The notes below the pieces were generated by a model, which was not told where the DNA came from, searched no databases, and worked only from the letters and a program-made list of their open reading frames with translations. Positions 1 to 7,284 of a stretch of 64,000 nucleotides of DNA are shown here, piece after piece; the stretch's first letter is position 1; each line of letters starts with the position of its first letter. The stretch is from a virus, in the IMG/VR virus record IMGVR_UViG_3300030328_002748, positions 1-64,000 of that record; one strand, 5' to 3'. Position numbers and translations under genes: made by a program.

Positions 1-195
1 AACCTTAACGGATTTAACTTCAACCAAAGTGTCGTAGATGCTAACGGTAAAGTTGTTCCTACATGGGGTGACGTTCTTAACAGAGCAAACCTTGGTATGG
101 AAGTAATGCATGAGCGTAATGCTCACAACTTCCCTCTAGATTTGGCTGCTGCTGAGTCTACTGAAGTTGCACTTATAGCACCTGCTGTAGGTTAG
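1..195 (+). CDS. psbA: Photosystem II D1 protein, C-terminal fragment (cut by window edge)
   Basis: Only the last 64 codons are in the window. They read as the lumenal C-terminus of D1: a stretch ending in [20 protein letters not shown], then [18 protein letters not shown] and [16 protein letters not shown] is the near-invariant D1 tail that supplies Mn-cluster ligands, and the residues after DLA are the extension removed by CtpA in cyanobacteria. Phage D1 replaces the rapidly turning-over host D1 so that photosynthesis continues during infection. The frame is open from base 1. A conserved 3' element and hairpins follow the stop. Confidence 0.97.
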   Translation, partial: NLNGFNFNQSVVDANGKVVPTWGDVLNRANLGMEVMHERNAHNFPLDLAAAESTEVALIAPAVG

Positions 196-238
196 GCCAT
201 ATTATTTCGTTTTTTAATTCTAAAAAAGCGGTAAAAAA
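193..238 (+). repeat. 3' element shared with the gp32 downstream region (copy 1)
   Basis: Starting at the psbA stop codon, GCCATATTATT-CG-TTTTAATTC-AAAAAAGCG-AAAAAAA is repeated almost letter for letter after the gp32 stop at 15455-15502. Both copies lead into a GC-rich hairpin. The match is far above chance for unrelated genes. It may be a shared transcription-termination or mRNA 3'-end module; the function is inferred. Confidence 0.6.
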
Positions 239-240
239 AT

Positions 241-265
241 CCCTGGCTTTTTTTAACGGCCAGGG
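241..265 (+). terminator. Hairpin after psbA
   Basis: CCCTGGC (241-247) pairs with GCCAGGG (259-265) around a T-rich loop. No T-run follows directly, so it may stabilise the psbA mRNA 3' end rather than terminate alone. The A7 and T7 tracts on either side of CCCTGGC could also pair with each other. Confidence 0.5.
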
Positions 266-294
266 TTGACATCAAAAGGTTAATGTAATATAAT
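266..294 (+). promoter_or_regulatory. Consensus sigma70-type promoter
   Basis: TTGACA (266-271), a 17-bp spacer and TATAAT (289-294) match the bacterial housekeeping consensus perfectly. The predicted start, near 301, lies inside the following UUCG hairpin, so the transcript would carry only part of that hairpin. It probably drives the small-gene and purM operon to its right. Confidence 0.75.
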
Positions 295-295
295 T

Positions 296-320
296 AAGGG
301 GTCTTCGGATCCCTTTTTTT
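296..320 (+). terminator. UUCG-loop intrinsic terminator
   Basis: AAGGGGTC (296-303), loop TTCG, GATCCCTT (308-315), then a T-run. This is a textbook rho-independent terminator for read-through from psbA. It sits directly on the start of the promoter at 266-294, so psbA read-through is stopped while new initiation escapes. Confidence 0.75.
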
Positions 321-407
321 ATGCATTTAGTATTACCAATAATTTGTATTGCCCTGATAACACTTGTTATCGTCTATTCAATTATCCAAAAGTATAATCC
401 TCATTGA
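321..407 (+). CDS. Possible 28-aa membrane peptide
   Basis: ATG to TGA encodes a 28-residue peptide that is almost entirely hydrophobic (residues 3-21, rich in L, I and V) with a short polar tail, like a single-span membrane peptide. It ends one base before the next gene. It starts straight after the terminator T-run without a Shine-Dalgarno site, so expression is doubtful. Confidence 0.3.
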   Translation: MHLVLPIICIALITLVIVYSIIQKYNPH

Positions 408-408
408 T

Positions 409-738
409 ATGAGTAAAGAAGAATACACTAAGATGGATACACAGGGCATGGGAGCACCCATGTCACCTGAAGATCTTAAGAAATGGAAAGCATCACCTGA
501 GTATAAGAAGCAGCAACATAAACCTGCTATTAAAAAACCAATGCGGTTATTTACTGAGACTTATGCTAAGGAGATGAAGATACTTATTAATGAAGTATTA
601 GATGAGAGAGAACATAAGAAGAGATTAAATGGCCCATATGATAATGTTAAACCATTACCACCATCATACTTTGATACTGAACACTTCAAACATTATGTTG
701 GAGAAGAAGAACCACCTTATCAAGATTGGAGCCAATGA
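409..738 (+). CDS. Hypothetical protein, 109 aa
   Basis: Soluble, charged protein with Lys/Glu-rich segments and a Pro-rich stretch near the C-terminus. The ATG at 409 follows the 28-aa ORF and opens MSKEEYTKMDTQ; the frame runs upstream to a TTG at 364 with no supporting signal. It overlaps the next gene by ATGA. It is first in the operon leading to purM. No family recognised. Confidence 0.75.
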   Translation: MSKEEYTKMDTQGMGAPMSPEDLKKWKASPEYKKQQHKPAIKKPMRLFTETYAKEMKILINEVLDEREHKKRLNGPYDNVKPLPPSYFDTEHFKHYVGEEEPPYQDWSQ

Positions 739-941
739 GTGAACATACATTCACATTCACTGAAGAGGAACTCTTATGTCTACAAGTATGTGTACAAAAT
801 GCACCAACACCATATGACATAGGTAGTAAGAAACCCATCAGAGAAAGTATACAAAAGATGATAGGTATTCCACCCAAGATAGAGGTAGAACCATTAAGAA
901 TGCCTAAGTATGATTTAACAAAATACGGAATAACTGATTGA
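735..941 (+). CDS. Hypothetical protein, 68 aa
   Basis: Starts at the ATGA overlap with the preceding gene (ATG at 735), which argues for translational coupling. Small acidic soluble protein beginning MSEHTFTFTEEELLCLQ. It ends two bases before purM. No recognised domain. Confidence 0.7.
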   Translation: MSEHTFTFTEEELLCLQVCVQNAPTPYDIGSKKPIRESIQKMIGIPPKIEVEPLRMPKYDLTKYGITD

Positions 942-943
942 TT

Positions 944-1855
944 ATGAATTATAAAGACTCTGGTGTTGACATAGATGCAGGTAATGCCTTTGTAGAAAGA
1001 CTCATGAAAAAGGCACCTGCTATTGGTGGGTTCGGTGGTATGTTTAGAGTACCTACGGGTTATGAGAAACCTGTATTAGTTTCTGGCACTGATGGTGTTG
1101 GTACTAAAATTAATATGTGTCATGTTTCTAGAGACTATACTACTATTGGTATAGACCTAGTTGCTATGTGTGTTAATGATGTAATTACATGTGGTGCTAA
1201 ACCATTATATTTTTTAGATTATATTTCAACTAAGAAGTTAGATGGTAGAGAAGATAAGATAATGGAAGGTATTATCAAGGGATGTGAGATTGCAGAGATA
1301 GAACTTATTGGTGGAGAGACTGCTGAACATGGTAGGTTTGCTAATGATATTGATCTTGCTGGATTTTGTACTGGTATTGTAGAAGAAAGTGAAATAATTG
1401 ATGGCCGATTAATCAAAGAAGGTGATAAGATTATAGGATTTGCTAGTAGTGGATTGCATAGTAATGGATATAGTTTGATAAATGATATGTTATGGAGACA
1501 TAAGATATACTATAAGGAAACACCTGAGTTACTTACTCCTACTACAATCTATTCTCCTTTAATTAAACAGTTATTGAATGAGGTTCCTATCCTTGGAATG
1601 TCACACATCACTGGTGGAGGACTAGTAGGAAATCTTCCAAGGTGTTTACCTAGAGGATTAAAAGCACATGTTAATTATGATTCTTGGCCAATGCCAGAAA
1701 TCTTTAGTAAGATTATGCTTGCTGGTGAGATACCAGAAGAAGAAATGAAGAAGACTTTTAATTTAGGAATAGGATTTTGTGTTATAGTTCCACCCGATGT
1801 TACTATAGATAGTGACATACCATCATGGGAAATTGGAACCGTACATGGAGGATGA
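944..1855 (+). CDS. purM: Phosphoribosylformylglycinamidine cyclo-ligase (AIR synthetase)
   Basis: Catalyses ATP-dependent ring closure of FGAM to AIR, step five of purine synthesis, in the cytoplasm. The sequence shows the PurM signatures SGTDGVGTK (residues 47-55), LIGGETAEH (121-129), SSGLHSNGYSL (168-178) and HITGGGLVGNLPR (221-233). At 303 aa it is shorter than the usual ~345 aa bacterial enzyme, mostly at the C-terminus. The ATG at 944 is preferred over a TTG at 938 that overlaps the upstream stop. With purN and purC nearby it forms a block that boosts nucleotide supply for phage DNA synthesis. Confidence 0.95.
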   Translation: MNYKDSGVDIDAGNAFVERLMKKAPAIGGFGGMFRVPTGYEKPVLVSGTDGVGTKINMCHVSRDYTTIGIDLVAMCVNDVITCGAKPLYFLDYISTKKLDGREDKIMEGIIKGCEIAEIELIGGETAEHGRFANDIDLAGFCTGIVEESEIIDGRLIKEGDKIIGFASSGLHSNGYSLINDMLWRHKIYYKETPELLTPTTIYSPLIKQLLNEVPILGMSHITGGGLVGNLPRCLPRGLKAHVNYDSWPMPEIFSKIMLAGEIPEEEMKKTFNLGIGFCVIVPPDVTIDSDIPSWEIGTVHGG

Positions 1856-1901
1856 TTCTTATTATCAGTATCTAAAGAGGCAACATTATCTTGCAACGCA
1901 C

Positions 1902-2132
1902 ATGGAATTAACTAACAGTAACGTAATAGAAGTACTATCGGAACTTGCTCCATACATAGAAGCGGATGGTGGGTTCCTTGAGTTTGTAGAGATTGAAGAA
2001 GGATATGTTAAAGTGAGATTGGGTGGTGCATGTTCTTCATGTGCTATGAGTTCTATAACCTTGAAACAAGGTATAGAAGCTAAATTAATTCAAGAATTTC
2101 CAGATTGTAATGGAGTGATCCAAGTATTATGA
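1902..2132 (+). CDS. Nfu / NifU C-terminal domain Fe-S cluster scaffold
   Basis: A single Nfu domain of 76 aa from this start: MELTNSNVIEVLSELAPYIE, then ADGG, and GACSSCAMSS holding the CxxC that binds a bridging [4Fe-4S] cluster for transfer to target proteins. Cyanobacterial Nfu proteins begin with the same MELT helix, which is why 1902 is preferred; an in-frame ATG at 1845 would add 19 residues and overlap purM. Cyanobacterial NfuA matures photosystem I and ferredoxin-type Fe-S centres, so a phage copy could support ferredoxin-fed reactions such as PebS. That link is inference. Confidence 0.88.
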   Translation: MELTNSNVIEVLSELAPYIEADGGFLEFVEIEEGYVKVRLGGACSSCAMSSITLKQGIEAKLIQEFPDCNGVIQVL

Positions 2133-2287
2133 GAACCCAACGTAAAGAAAACTACTACTATGTTTTCTGGACTGTTGCTATGATTGCTTTCATAGTTCCA
2201 CAGGTCTTTACTGCTTATGCATACATGAGTATTAAACATCTGTTAGACCAACCTATACAAGTTGAGTATGTGAATGAAAAAGATTGA
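2129..2287 (+). CDS. Small membrane protein, 52 aa
   Basis: ATGA overlap with the Nfu gene. An N-terminal polar stretch (MRTQRKENYY) is followed by one hydrophobic span at about residues 11-33 and a charged tail, giving a predicted single-pass membrane protein. No family recognised. It overlaps the next gene by 14 bases. Confidence 0.6.
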   Translation: MRTQRKENYYYVFWTVAMIAFIVPQVFTAYAYMSIKHLLDQPIQVEYVNEKD

Positions 2288-2453
2288 TACAAAAGAATAC
2301 ATGCAAGATGGTTGGGATAGTTCCCCACATCTAGCAGTTCATCCATACAAACGTGGTTCACTCCATAATAAGGTGGGCATGTGGATCATGTGGACATACT
2401 ATGTGATATTTACAGCTATGGTTGTTAGATTAATTTGGGTATTAAACACATGA
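2274..2453 (+). CDS. Small membrane protein, 59 aa
   Basis: Starts MKKIDTKEYMQDGWDSSPHL and has a C-terminal hydrophobic, Trp-rich span (about residues 35-57), so it is probably anchored by its C-terminus. It overlaps both neighbours and lies in a run of coupled small genes between nfu and purN. Function unknown. Confidence 0.6.
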   Translation: MKKIDTKEYMQDGWDSSPHLAVHPYKRGSLHNKVGMWIMWTYYVIFTAMVVRLIWVLNT

Positions 2454-2617
2454 GATTAACTGCTGAAATAATTAAAGAGATACAGTTAGCAATGGTACAT
2501 ACCAAGAAGGATGGTACTGTTAATTGGAAAGATGGTGACGAGATAGATGTCTGTCTCGCTGGTACATTTGCTAATGATAAATTCATTACAATAATCAATC
2601 GATCTAAAGACAAATGA
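2450..2617 (+). CDS. Hypothetical protein, 55 aa
   Basis: The ATG at 2450 overlaps the preceding stop (ATGA) and the gene ends in an ATGA overlap with purN. Small soluble protein beginning MRLTAEIIKEIQLAM. No domain recognised; the overlaps on both sides argue that it is real. Confidence 0.7.
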   Translation: MRLTAEIIKEIQLAMVHTKKDGTVNWKDGDEIDVCLAGTFANDKFITIINRSKDK

Positions 2618-3141
2618 GACTAGGAGTTTTATGTTCTGGGAACGGTTCTAACTTTGAAAATATAGTTCGTTCCTGTAATAAACATGAGGTTGTGTTGATG
2701 ATACACAACAAAAAAGAATGTGGGGCCGCAAAGAGGGCAAATAAATTAGGTATACCTCATTGTTATATTAGTCATAAACATGAAGATCAAATCATTCAAC
2801 TTCTGACAGCATGGAGAGTTGATCTCATAGTTTTGGCTGGATGGATGAGAGTTTTATCTTCCGATTTTATAAAATCATTTAATAAAAAGATAATAAATAT
2901 TCATCCTTCATTACTTCCTAAGTATAAAGGTCTTAATGCCATCGAAAGAGCATTTGAAAATAAGGATGATGTAACTGGATGTACAGTTCATTATGTGACA
3001 GAAGAATTAGATGGCGGTGAAATTATTATGCAAGAAGAAGTTTCTATTCTTGATGATGATACTATAGAATCTCTAACTCAACATATTCATGAGGCAGAGT
3101 ACAGAACATTACCAAAGGCTATAAATTATGTTATCAACTAA
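2614..3141 (+). CDS. purN: Phosphoribosylglycinamide formyltransferase (GAR transformylase)
   Basis: Transfers the formyl group of 10-formyl-THF to GAR in purine synthesis. The 175-aa length is near the bacterial enzyme (~210 aa), trimmed at the C-terminus. Motifs: SGNGSNF (residues 8-14, phosphate loop), NIHPSLLPKYKG from residue 95 with catalytic Asn95 and His97, and the Asp in ELDGG (Asp133) matching E. coli Asn106/His108/Asp144. It overlaps the preceding 55-aa gene and the following 56-aa ORF. It works in the same pathway as neighbouring purM and purC. Confidence 0.95.
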   Translation: MRLGVLCSGNGSNFENIVRSCNKHEVVLMIHNKKECGAAKRANKLGIPHCYISHKHEDQIIQLLTAWRVDLIVLAGWMRVLSSDFIKSFNKKIINIHPSLLPKYKGLNAIERAFENKDDVTGCTVHYVTEELDGGEIIMQEEVSILDDDTIESLTQHIHEAEYRTLPKAINYVIN

Positions 3142-3298
3142 GTATCGCTTGCGTTTAACGGACATATGTTGTAGAATGATAACGACTGATGGGGTAGAAG
3201 TTACTCTTGAGGAAAGAATCTGGCTGAATAAATTATGTGAACATAATTTACATGCTAAAGAGTTAAGAGATTCTTTAATGTGTCCCTACAAAATTTAA
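3128..3298 (+). CDS. Hypothetical protein, 56 aa
   Basis: A small ORF starting 14 bases inside purN and ending two bases before the purC start. Begins MLSTKYRLRLTDICC and contains a charged helix-like stretch. It fills the otherwise empty purN-purC gap, as expected in this compact genome. No family recognised. Confidence 0.6.
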   Translation: MLSTKYRLRLTDICCRMITTDGVEVTLEERIWLNKLCEHNLHAKELRDSLMCPYKI

Positions 3299-3300
3299 CT

Positions 3301-4062
3301 ATGAGTGGAGATTCAAAAGATCAACCAAATATTTTTTATACAAAGACAGCACCTTTATTAAATGCTGAATTTTTATTAAGTGAAGGTAAAGTTAAATCCC
3401 TTTATCGTTTAGCTGATGAACCTGAGAAAGTGTATATACATTTTCATGATAAGGTAACTGCTGGTAATGGTAAGAGAGTAGATTTTCCAGAAGGTAAAGG
3501 TAAAGTATGTTGTCTTATCTCTGCATTACTTTTTGAAATGTTAGAGAGTAGAGGCATCAAGACTCACTATCTTGGTACTCAAGGCCTTGATACATTACTT
3601 TGTAAGAAGTTAGACATTGTTCCTATAGAAGTTATCGTAAGAAACATTGCTGCTGGATCAATAGTTAGACAGACTACTTTAGAGGAAGGAACTTTATTAA
3701 ACCCACCTTTGGTAGAATATTATTTGAAAGATGATGCAAAGGATGATCCATTACTTACACCAGACCGTGTAGGATTAATGGGTGTAGATCCTACAACTAT
3801 GAGAGAAATTGCATTGGATGTAAATTTACAGTTCCAAATGTTATTCACCCTTATGGGTATAGACCTAGTAGATTTTAAATTGGAGTTTGGCTATGATTCT
3901 CACGGCAATTTATTCTTGGCTGATGAACTATCACCTGACAACATGCGACTCTGGAGGAAAGGAACAAAGGAGAAGTTTGATAAGGACTTGTTTAGAAAAG
4001 AAGAAGGTGATATAGTGAAGGCATATTCTTACATCCTTGAGGAGATGAGGAAGTTTGTATGA
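3301..4062 (+). CDS. purC: SAICAR synthetase
   Basis: Joins CAIR and aspartate with ATP in purine synthesis. The 253-aa product has the N-terminal GKVKSLY nucleotide-binding strand (29-35), HDKVTAGNGKR, VIVRNIAAGSIVR, and DELSPDNMRLW near residue 210, all family signatures; length is normal for PurC. The ATG at 3301 (MSGDSK) directly follows the upstream stop; a GTG at 3280 would overlap it. As far as I recall purC is less often seen in cyanophages than purM, purN, purL and purS. Confidence 0.95.
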   Translation: MSGDSKDQPNIFYTKTAPLLNAEFLLSEGKVKSLYRLADEPEKVYIHFHDKVTAGNGKRVDFPEGKGKVCCLISALLFEMLESRGIKTHYLGTQGLDTLLCKKLDIVPIEVIVRNIAAGSIVRQTTLEEGTLLNPPLVEYYLKDDAKDDPLLTPDRVGLMGVDPTTMREIALDVNLQFQMLFTLMGIDLVDFKLEFGYDSHGNLFLADELSPDNMRLWRKGTKEKFDKDLFRKEEGDIVKAYSYILEEMRKFV

Positions 4063-4235
4063 ACGAACAGATGTTAAAAGATATTCCTAACTGGGAAAAG
4101 GAATATCTTAGGATGGCTACTTCTCTGAATGAGAGGGAGAAGCAACTGCTCAATGGTGCAGAGATTAAATCCCATGAAGGTATGGTTTATGGCCGTATGT
4201 ACGCAGATTGGAAGAGACGAAAAGATTATGAATGA
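4059..4235 (+). CDS. Hypothetical protein, 58 aa
   Basis: ATGA overlap with purC and an 8-base overlap with the next gene. A charged, helical small protein (MNEQMLKDIPNWEKEYL...) ending in a basic tail. It is probably translationally coupled. No function assigned. Confidence 0.65.
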   Translation: MNEQMLKDIPNWEKEYLRMATSLNEREKQLLNGAEIKSHEGMVYGRMYADWKRRKDYE

Positions 4236-4764
4236 TGTTTGGAAGTTTTCTGTAAAGTCCCATGAGGATTTAAAGGAAAAAATTACACCAATAATTGATG
4301 GGTGTAAGTTTGATGTTCAGGATAATGGTACGGATCATTGTCTTGTTACAGATCATAAAGACGCTAACCATCCCAAACCATACTTCAAAGATTTCTATGA
4401 GACGTTAATTAATGATAGGTTCTTTGATGAAGTGGGTGATAGATATCTTTCTAGTGATATTAGGATAAGTCATATCTGGTTTCAAAAGTATCATAAGGAT
4501 GGTGGTCATAGATGGCATACTCATGCATCATCTAATTTTTCTGCGGTATATTTTTTACAATTGTCACAAGAGGGTGACACCACAGAATTTTTTGATATAA
4601 TTGATAGGAAACCATTTAGACCTAGTGCTAAGGAAGGGGATATTTTTGTGTTCCCATCTTACATACCACATAGGTCAAGACTTATTGATACCAATAGGCC
4701 TAAAACTATTATTAGTTTTAATATGGATGTTATAGAGATCGATCTTGAAAAAATAATCTCATGA
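4228..4764 (+). CDS. 2OG-Fe(II) oxygenase-like protein
   Basis: 178 aa from ATG 4228. The C-terminal half carries the double-stranded beta-helix pattern of putative 2OG-Fe(II) oxygenases: HRWHTHASSNFSAVYFL (candidate iron-binding HxH), EGDIFVFPSYIPHRSRL (distal His) and a KTIISFN strand where the 2OG-binding basic residue is expected. This resembles the TIGR02466-type putative oxygenases of cyanophages. Substrate unknown. It overlaps the 58-aa gene upstream and, by ATGA, a second 2OG-like gene downstream. Confidence 0.75.
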   Translation: MNDVWKFSVKSHEDLKEKITPIIDGCKFDVQDNGTDHCLVTDHKDANHPKPYFKDFYETLINDRFFDEVGDRYLSSDIRISHIWFQKYHKDGGHRWHTHASSNFSAVYFLQLSQEGDTTEFFDIIDRKPFRPSAKEGDIFVFPSYIPHRSRLIDTNRPKTIISFNMDVIEIDLEKIIS

Positions 4765-5342
4765 GAAAAGATTTAGATTTACTTGATGGGCCAGATCCTA
4801 GTTCTGTTGAGGATGAACCCACTGTCAAGGTAGATATAACCAAGTGTTTTCAAGTTCCTGTAGTTGTTGGAAGTTTATTTGGTTCATATGAACTTGATGT
4901 TCTTAGACAACACATCTTAAACAATAAGGATGTTGAGTATGATGAAGAAAATTATCATACCTATAGTGAAGACACTCCACTACCAGATCATCCAGCGGTG
5001 GATGATATTATCAATAAGATAATGGATGTTATCTATGCTATAGATGGAAGTCCTAGTTTAGGATTGGAGTGTACTAGAAAGTGGGCTCATATACATGAAA
5101 GAAATATGAGTACAGAACTTCATGACCATGAAGAAACATTTGGTGTTGCCTATTATGTTTCTGTTCCTGAAGGATCTGGAGATCTGGTTTTTAAAAGACC
5201 ACATCAGGAACCATTTGTAGTACCACCTAAAGAAGGACAGTTTGTTATTTTTCCTGGCTGGTTAGAACATAAGGTTACAAGACATCATTCAGATGATTTA
5301 AGAATATCCTTGTCTTTTAATTTGAAGGCACATGTGATATAA
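4761..5342 (+). CDS. 2OG-Fe(II) oxygenase-like protein
   Basis: 193 aa; ATGA overlap with the preceding 2OG-like gene, so a tandem pair. ELHDHEETFGVAYYVSVPEG gives an HxH-type iron site, GQFVIFPGWLEHKVTRH the distal His, and RISLSFNL the Arg strand for 2-oxoglutarate. The first ~90 residues are acidic and less conserved. The substrate is unknown; proximity to the heme and bilin genes may be incidental. Confidence 0.75.
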   Translation: MRKDLDLLDGPDPSSVEDEPTVKVDITKCFQVPVVVGSLFGSYELDVLRQHILNNKDVEYDEENYHTYSEDTPLPDHPAVDDIINKIMDVIYAIDGSPSLGLECTRKWAHIHERNMSTELHDHEETFGVAYYVSVPEGSGDLVFKRPHQEPFVVPPKEGQFVIFPGWLEHKVTRHHSDDLRISLSFNLKAHVI

Positions 5343-5365
5343 TTAGTACATAATATACAAATGTA

Positions 5366-6046
5366 ATGGATTTAGCCAAACAATTGAAGGAGGGAACTAA
5401 GAAGTCTCACTCCGCAGCTGAAAATACTAAGTTTGTATCTTCTTTTCTTAAGGGAGTACTTAGTGAAGACAATTATAAACAACTAGTCTCTGATTTCTAT
5501 TTCGTTTATCGTGCGATGGAGGAAGAGGTTAGTAAGTTGGATGATGATAGAGTTGTTGGGCCTATTAATTTTAAAGAATTGTATAGAGTAAATGCTCTTG
5601 AAAGGGATTTGAGATATTATTATGGCCCTATTTGGAGAACTCATATAACCCCTACCGAATCATGTCAACAGTATGTGAATCGCATACGTGAGGTAGCTAA
5701 GAACGATCCTTATCTGTTAGTTGGTCATCACTACACAAGATACCTTGGTGACTTGTCTGGTGGACAGATACTTAAAGGTATTGCTGAGAAGGCATTGGAT
5801 CTTCCTAAAGGAGAGGGGTTATATTTTTATGACTTTGAACATATAGATAATACTAAACAGTTCAAAACAAAATACAGGAATCGATTGGATTCATTACCTG
5901 TTGATCAATCAATGGCTAATGCCATTGTCACGGAGGCCAATTATGCTTTCCGTTTAAACATGTATATGTTTGATGAGATTCAGGGGGATGGTAATAAAGC
6001 TTTCTGGCATTTAATTGTAGGATTTATTAAGGACTTATTTTCATGA
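5366..6046 (+). CDS. ho1: Heme oxygenase
   Basis: Opens heme to biliverdin IXalpha, CO and Fe2+ using ferredoxin electrons. The 226-aa length fits plant and cyanobacterial HO1. KKSHSAAEN places the proximal heme His at residue 15, and GDLSGGQ (128-134) is the distal-helix glycine motif. It stands three genes ahead of pebS, whose substrate is its product biliverdin, so the two supply bilin pigments. The end overlaps the next gene by ATGA. Confidence 0.97.
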   Translation: MDLAKQLKEGTKKSHSAAENTKFVSSFLKGVLSEDNYKQLVSDFYFVYRAMEEEVSKLDDDRVVGPINFKELYRVNALERDLRYYYGPIWRTHITPTESCQQYVNRIREVAKNDPYLLVGHHYTRYLGDLSGGQILKGIAEKALDLPKGEGLYFYDFEHIDNTKQFKTKYRNRLDSLPVDQSMANAIVTEANYAFRLNMYMFDEIQGDGNKAFWHLIVGFIKDLFS

Positions 6047-6243
6047 GAGAACAACTAATTAAAGCACTCCTTGCTCATGCTCAGGGAGACATTGCAAAAC
6101 ATAAAGCAAATGTTGAGGTGTACTTGACTAATCCTGTTGGAATTGGCGAACACTCCAACATAGTTGAAGCAATAGAAGAAGAATTAAATATGATTGCTAA
6201 GTATCAAGATCAGATAGATGTTATCCAAAAGTATTTTAAATAA
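6043..6243 (+). CDS. Hypothetical protein, 66 aa
   Basis: ATGA overlap with ho1. Helical, with an Ala/Glu/Ile pattern compatible with a small coiled coil (MREQLIKALLAHAQGDIAKH...). It resembles short conserved cyanophage proteins but no function is known. Translationally coupled to ho1. Confidence 0.7.
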   Translation: MREQLIKALLAHAQGDIAKHKANVEVYLTNPVGIGEHSNIVEAIEEELNMIAKYQDQIDVIQKYFK

Positions 6244-6244
6244 C

Positions 6245-6415
6245 ATGGAAGAAAATCCTTATTGGGGTGAACCTACACCCACTGATCTTTGGGATGACAT
6301 GAAAAAATTAGATGACCTCTATGAAAAACTTGATTGGGATCATAGAGATCTATTAGAGTTTAAAGTAGAAGGTAATCATATTACAATTAGAAACAGATCG
6401 AGAGAGGGCAGATGA
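6245..6415 (+). CDS. Hypothetical protein, 56 aa
   Basis: The ATG at 6245 (MEENPYWGEPTPTDLWDDMK) follows the previous stop by one base; the frame extends upstream to 6218 without support. Acidic, Trp-rich, of the kind seen repeatedly in cyanomyoviruses. Its stop overlaps the pebS start by ATGA. Function unknown. Confidence 0.7.
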   Translation: MEENPYWGEPTPTDLWDDMKKLDDLYEKLDWDHRDLLEFKVEGNHITIRNRSREGR

Positions 6416-7044
6416 TTTTTAATGATGTATGGAGTGATTACATTAATGTTCTAAGAGATAGGTTGGGTCTATTAGATGGAGAGTCATCTAACTGGGCCAG
6501 ATGGACGGGCAAGAACATTGAATTAGAGGCAACGATTCATACCCCCAAATACTGTCTTAAGTCCCGTGAGGTGACGATATGGAACACTAAAGGGACTTGC
6601 ATTTATAATAATATCATTTACCCTAAGACAGGGGCCAATTTGCCATGTTTTGGGGTGGATCTGATGATGTTCTTTCCGAAGAAAGTAGTTCTTACTTTTG
6701 ACTTCCAACATCCGAAAGAGAACTATCCTTTTTCAGTGGAAGGATTGCCTAAATGTGAAGGTGATATTAGATTCTTTGAGCCTGGTAATCACTTTTCTGA
6801 TAACTTATATGTACGGAAATGTACTATGGAAGGGATCAATGATTATCTAGAAGATTTTACAAAATATGTCGAAACCTTTGCAGATATGTTGTACTGTAAA
6901 AAACCTGAAGGACTAGATACAACTGAATATACTGATTTTGATCAGTACATGACTAAGTTAGATCCAGTTGCCGGTTATTTGGCCAACAATTTCGGAAAAG
7001 AAAAATCTGAAAAGTTTGTAAATGAATTTTTATTCTCTTATTGA
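6412..7044 (+). CDS. pebS: Phycoerythrobilin synthase (ferredoxin-dependent bilin reductase)
   Basis: Reduces biliverdin by four electrons to phycoerythrobilin in one enzyme, which hosts do with PebA plus PebB. IIYPKTGANLPCFGVDLMMF, VVLTFDFQHPKENYPFSVEG and FFEPGNHFSDNLYVR track the P-SSM2 PebS sequence closely as I remember it. Asp83 and Asp184 sit where the two catalytic aspartates (Asp105/Asp206 there) should be. At 210 aa it is about 20 residues shorter at the N-terminus. A PcyX- or PebA-type activity cannot be excluded without assay. Confidence 0.9.
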   Translation: MIFNDVWSDYINVLRDRLGLLDGESSNWARWTGKNIELEATIHTPKYCLKSREVTIWNTKGTCIYNNIIYPKTGANLPCFGVDLMMFFPKKVVLTFDFQHPKENYPFSVEGLPKCEGDIRFFEPGNHFSDNLYVRKCTMEGINDYLEDFTKYVETFADMLYCKKPEGLDTTEYTDFDQYMTKLDPVAGYLANNFGKEKSEKFVNEFLFSY

Positions 7045-7045
7045 C

Positions 7046-7282
7046 ATGAACTTTACTGTCTATTCTAAGGATGGATGTCCTTATTGTGAGATGATAAAAC
7101 AGATCTTTGTTGGTAAAGATCTTCAGTTTATAGAATATAAATTAGAACAAAACTTTACAAAACAACAATTCTACGATGAGTTTGGTGAAGGGGCCACCTT
7201 CCCACAAATAACTTTGGATGGTGAGAAACTTGGAGGATGTACTGATACAGTTCAGCACCTACGAGAAAAAAAAGTTATCTAG
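7046..7282 (+). CDS. Glutaredoxin
   Basis: 78 aa from ATG 7046; the thioredoxin-fold start MNFTVYSKDGCPYCEMIK puts the active-site CPYC at residues 11-14. TFPQITLDGEKLGGCTD supplies the cis-Pro and the glutathione-binding GG. A dithiol glutaredoxin that may feed ribonucleotide reductase or thiol repair. An in-frame ATG at 7022 would overlap pebS and add eight residues not seen in the family. Confidence 0.93.
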   Translation: MNFTVYSKDGCPYCEMIKQIFVGKDLQFIEYKLEQNFTKQQFYDEFGEGATFPQITLDGEKLGGCTDTVQHLREKKVI

Positions 7283-7284
7283 AA

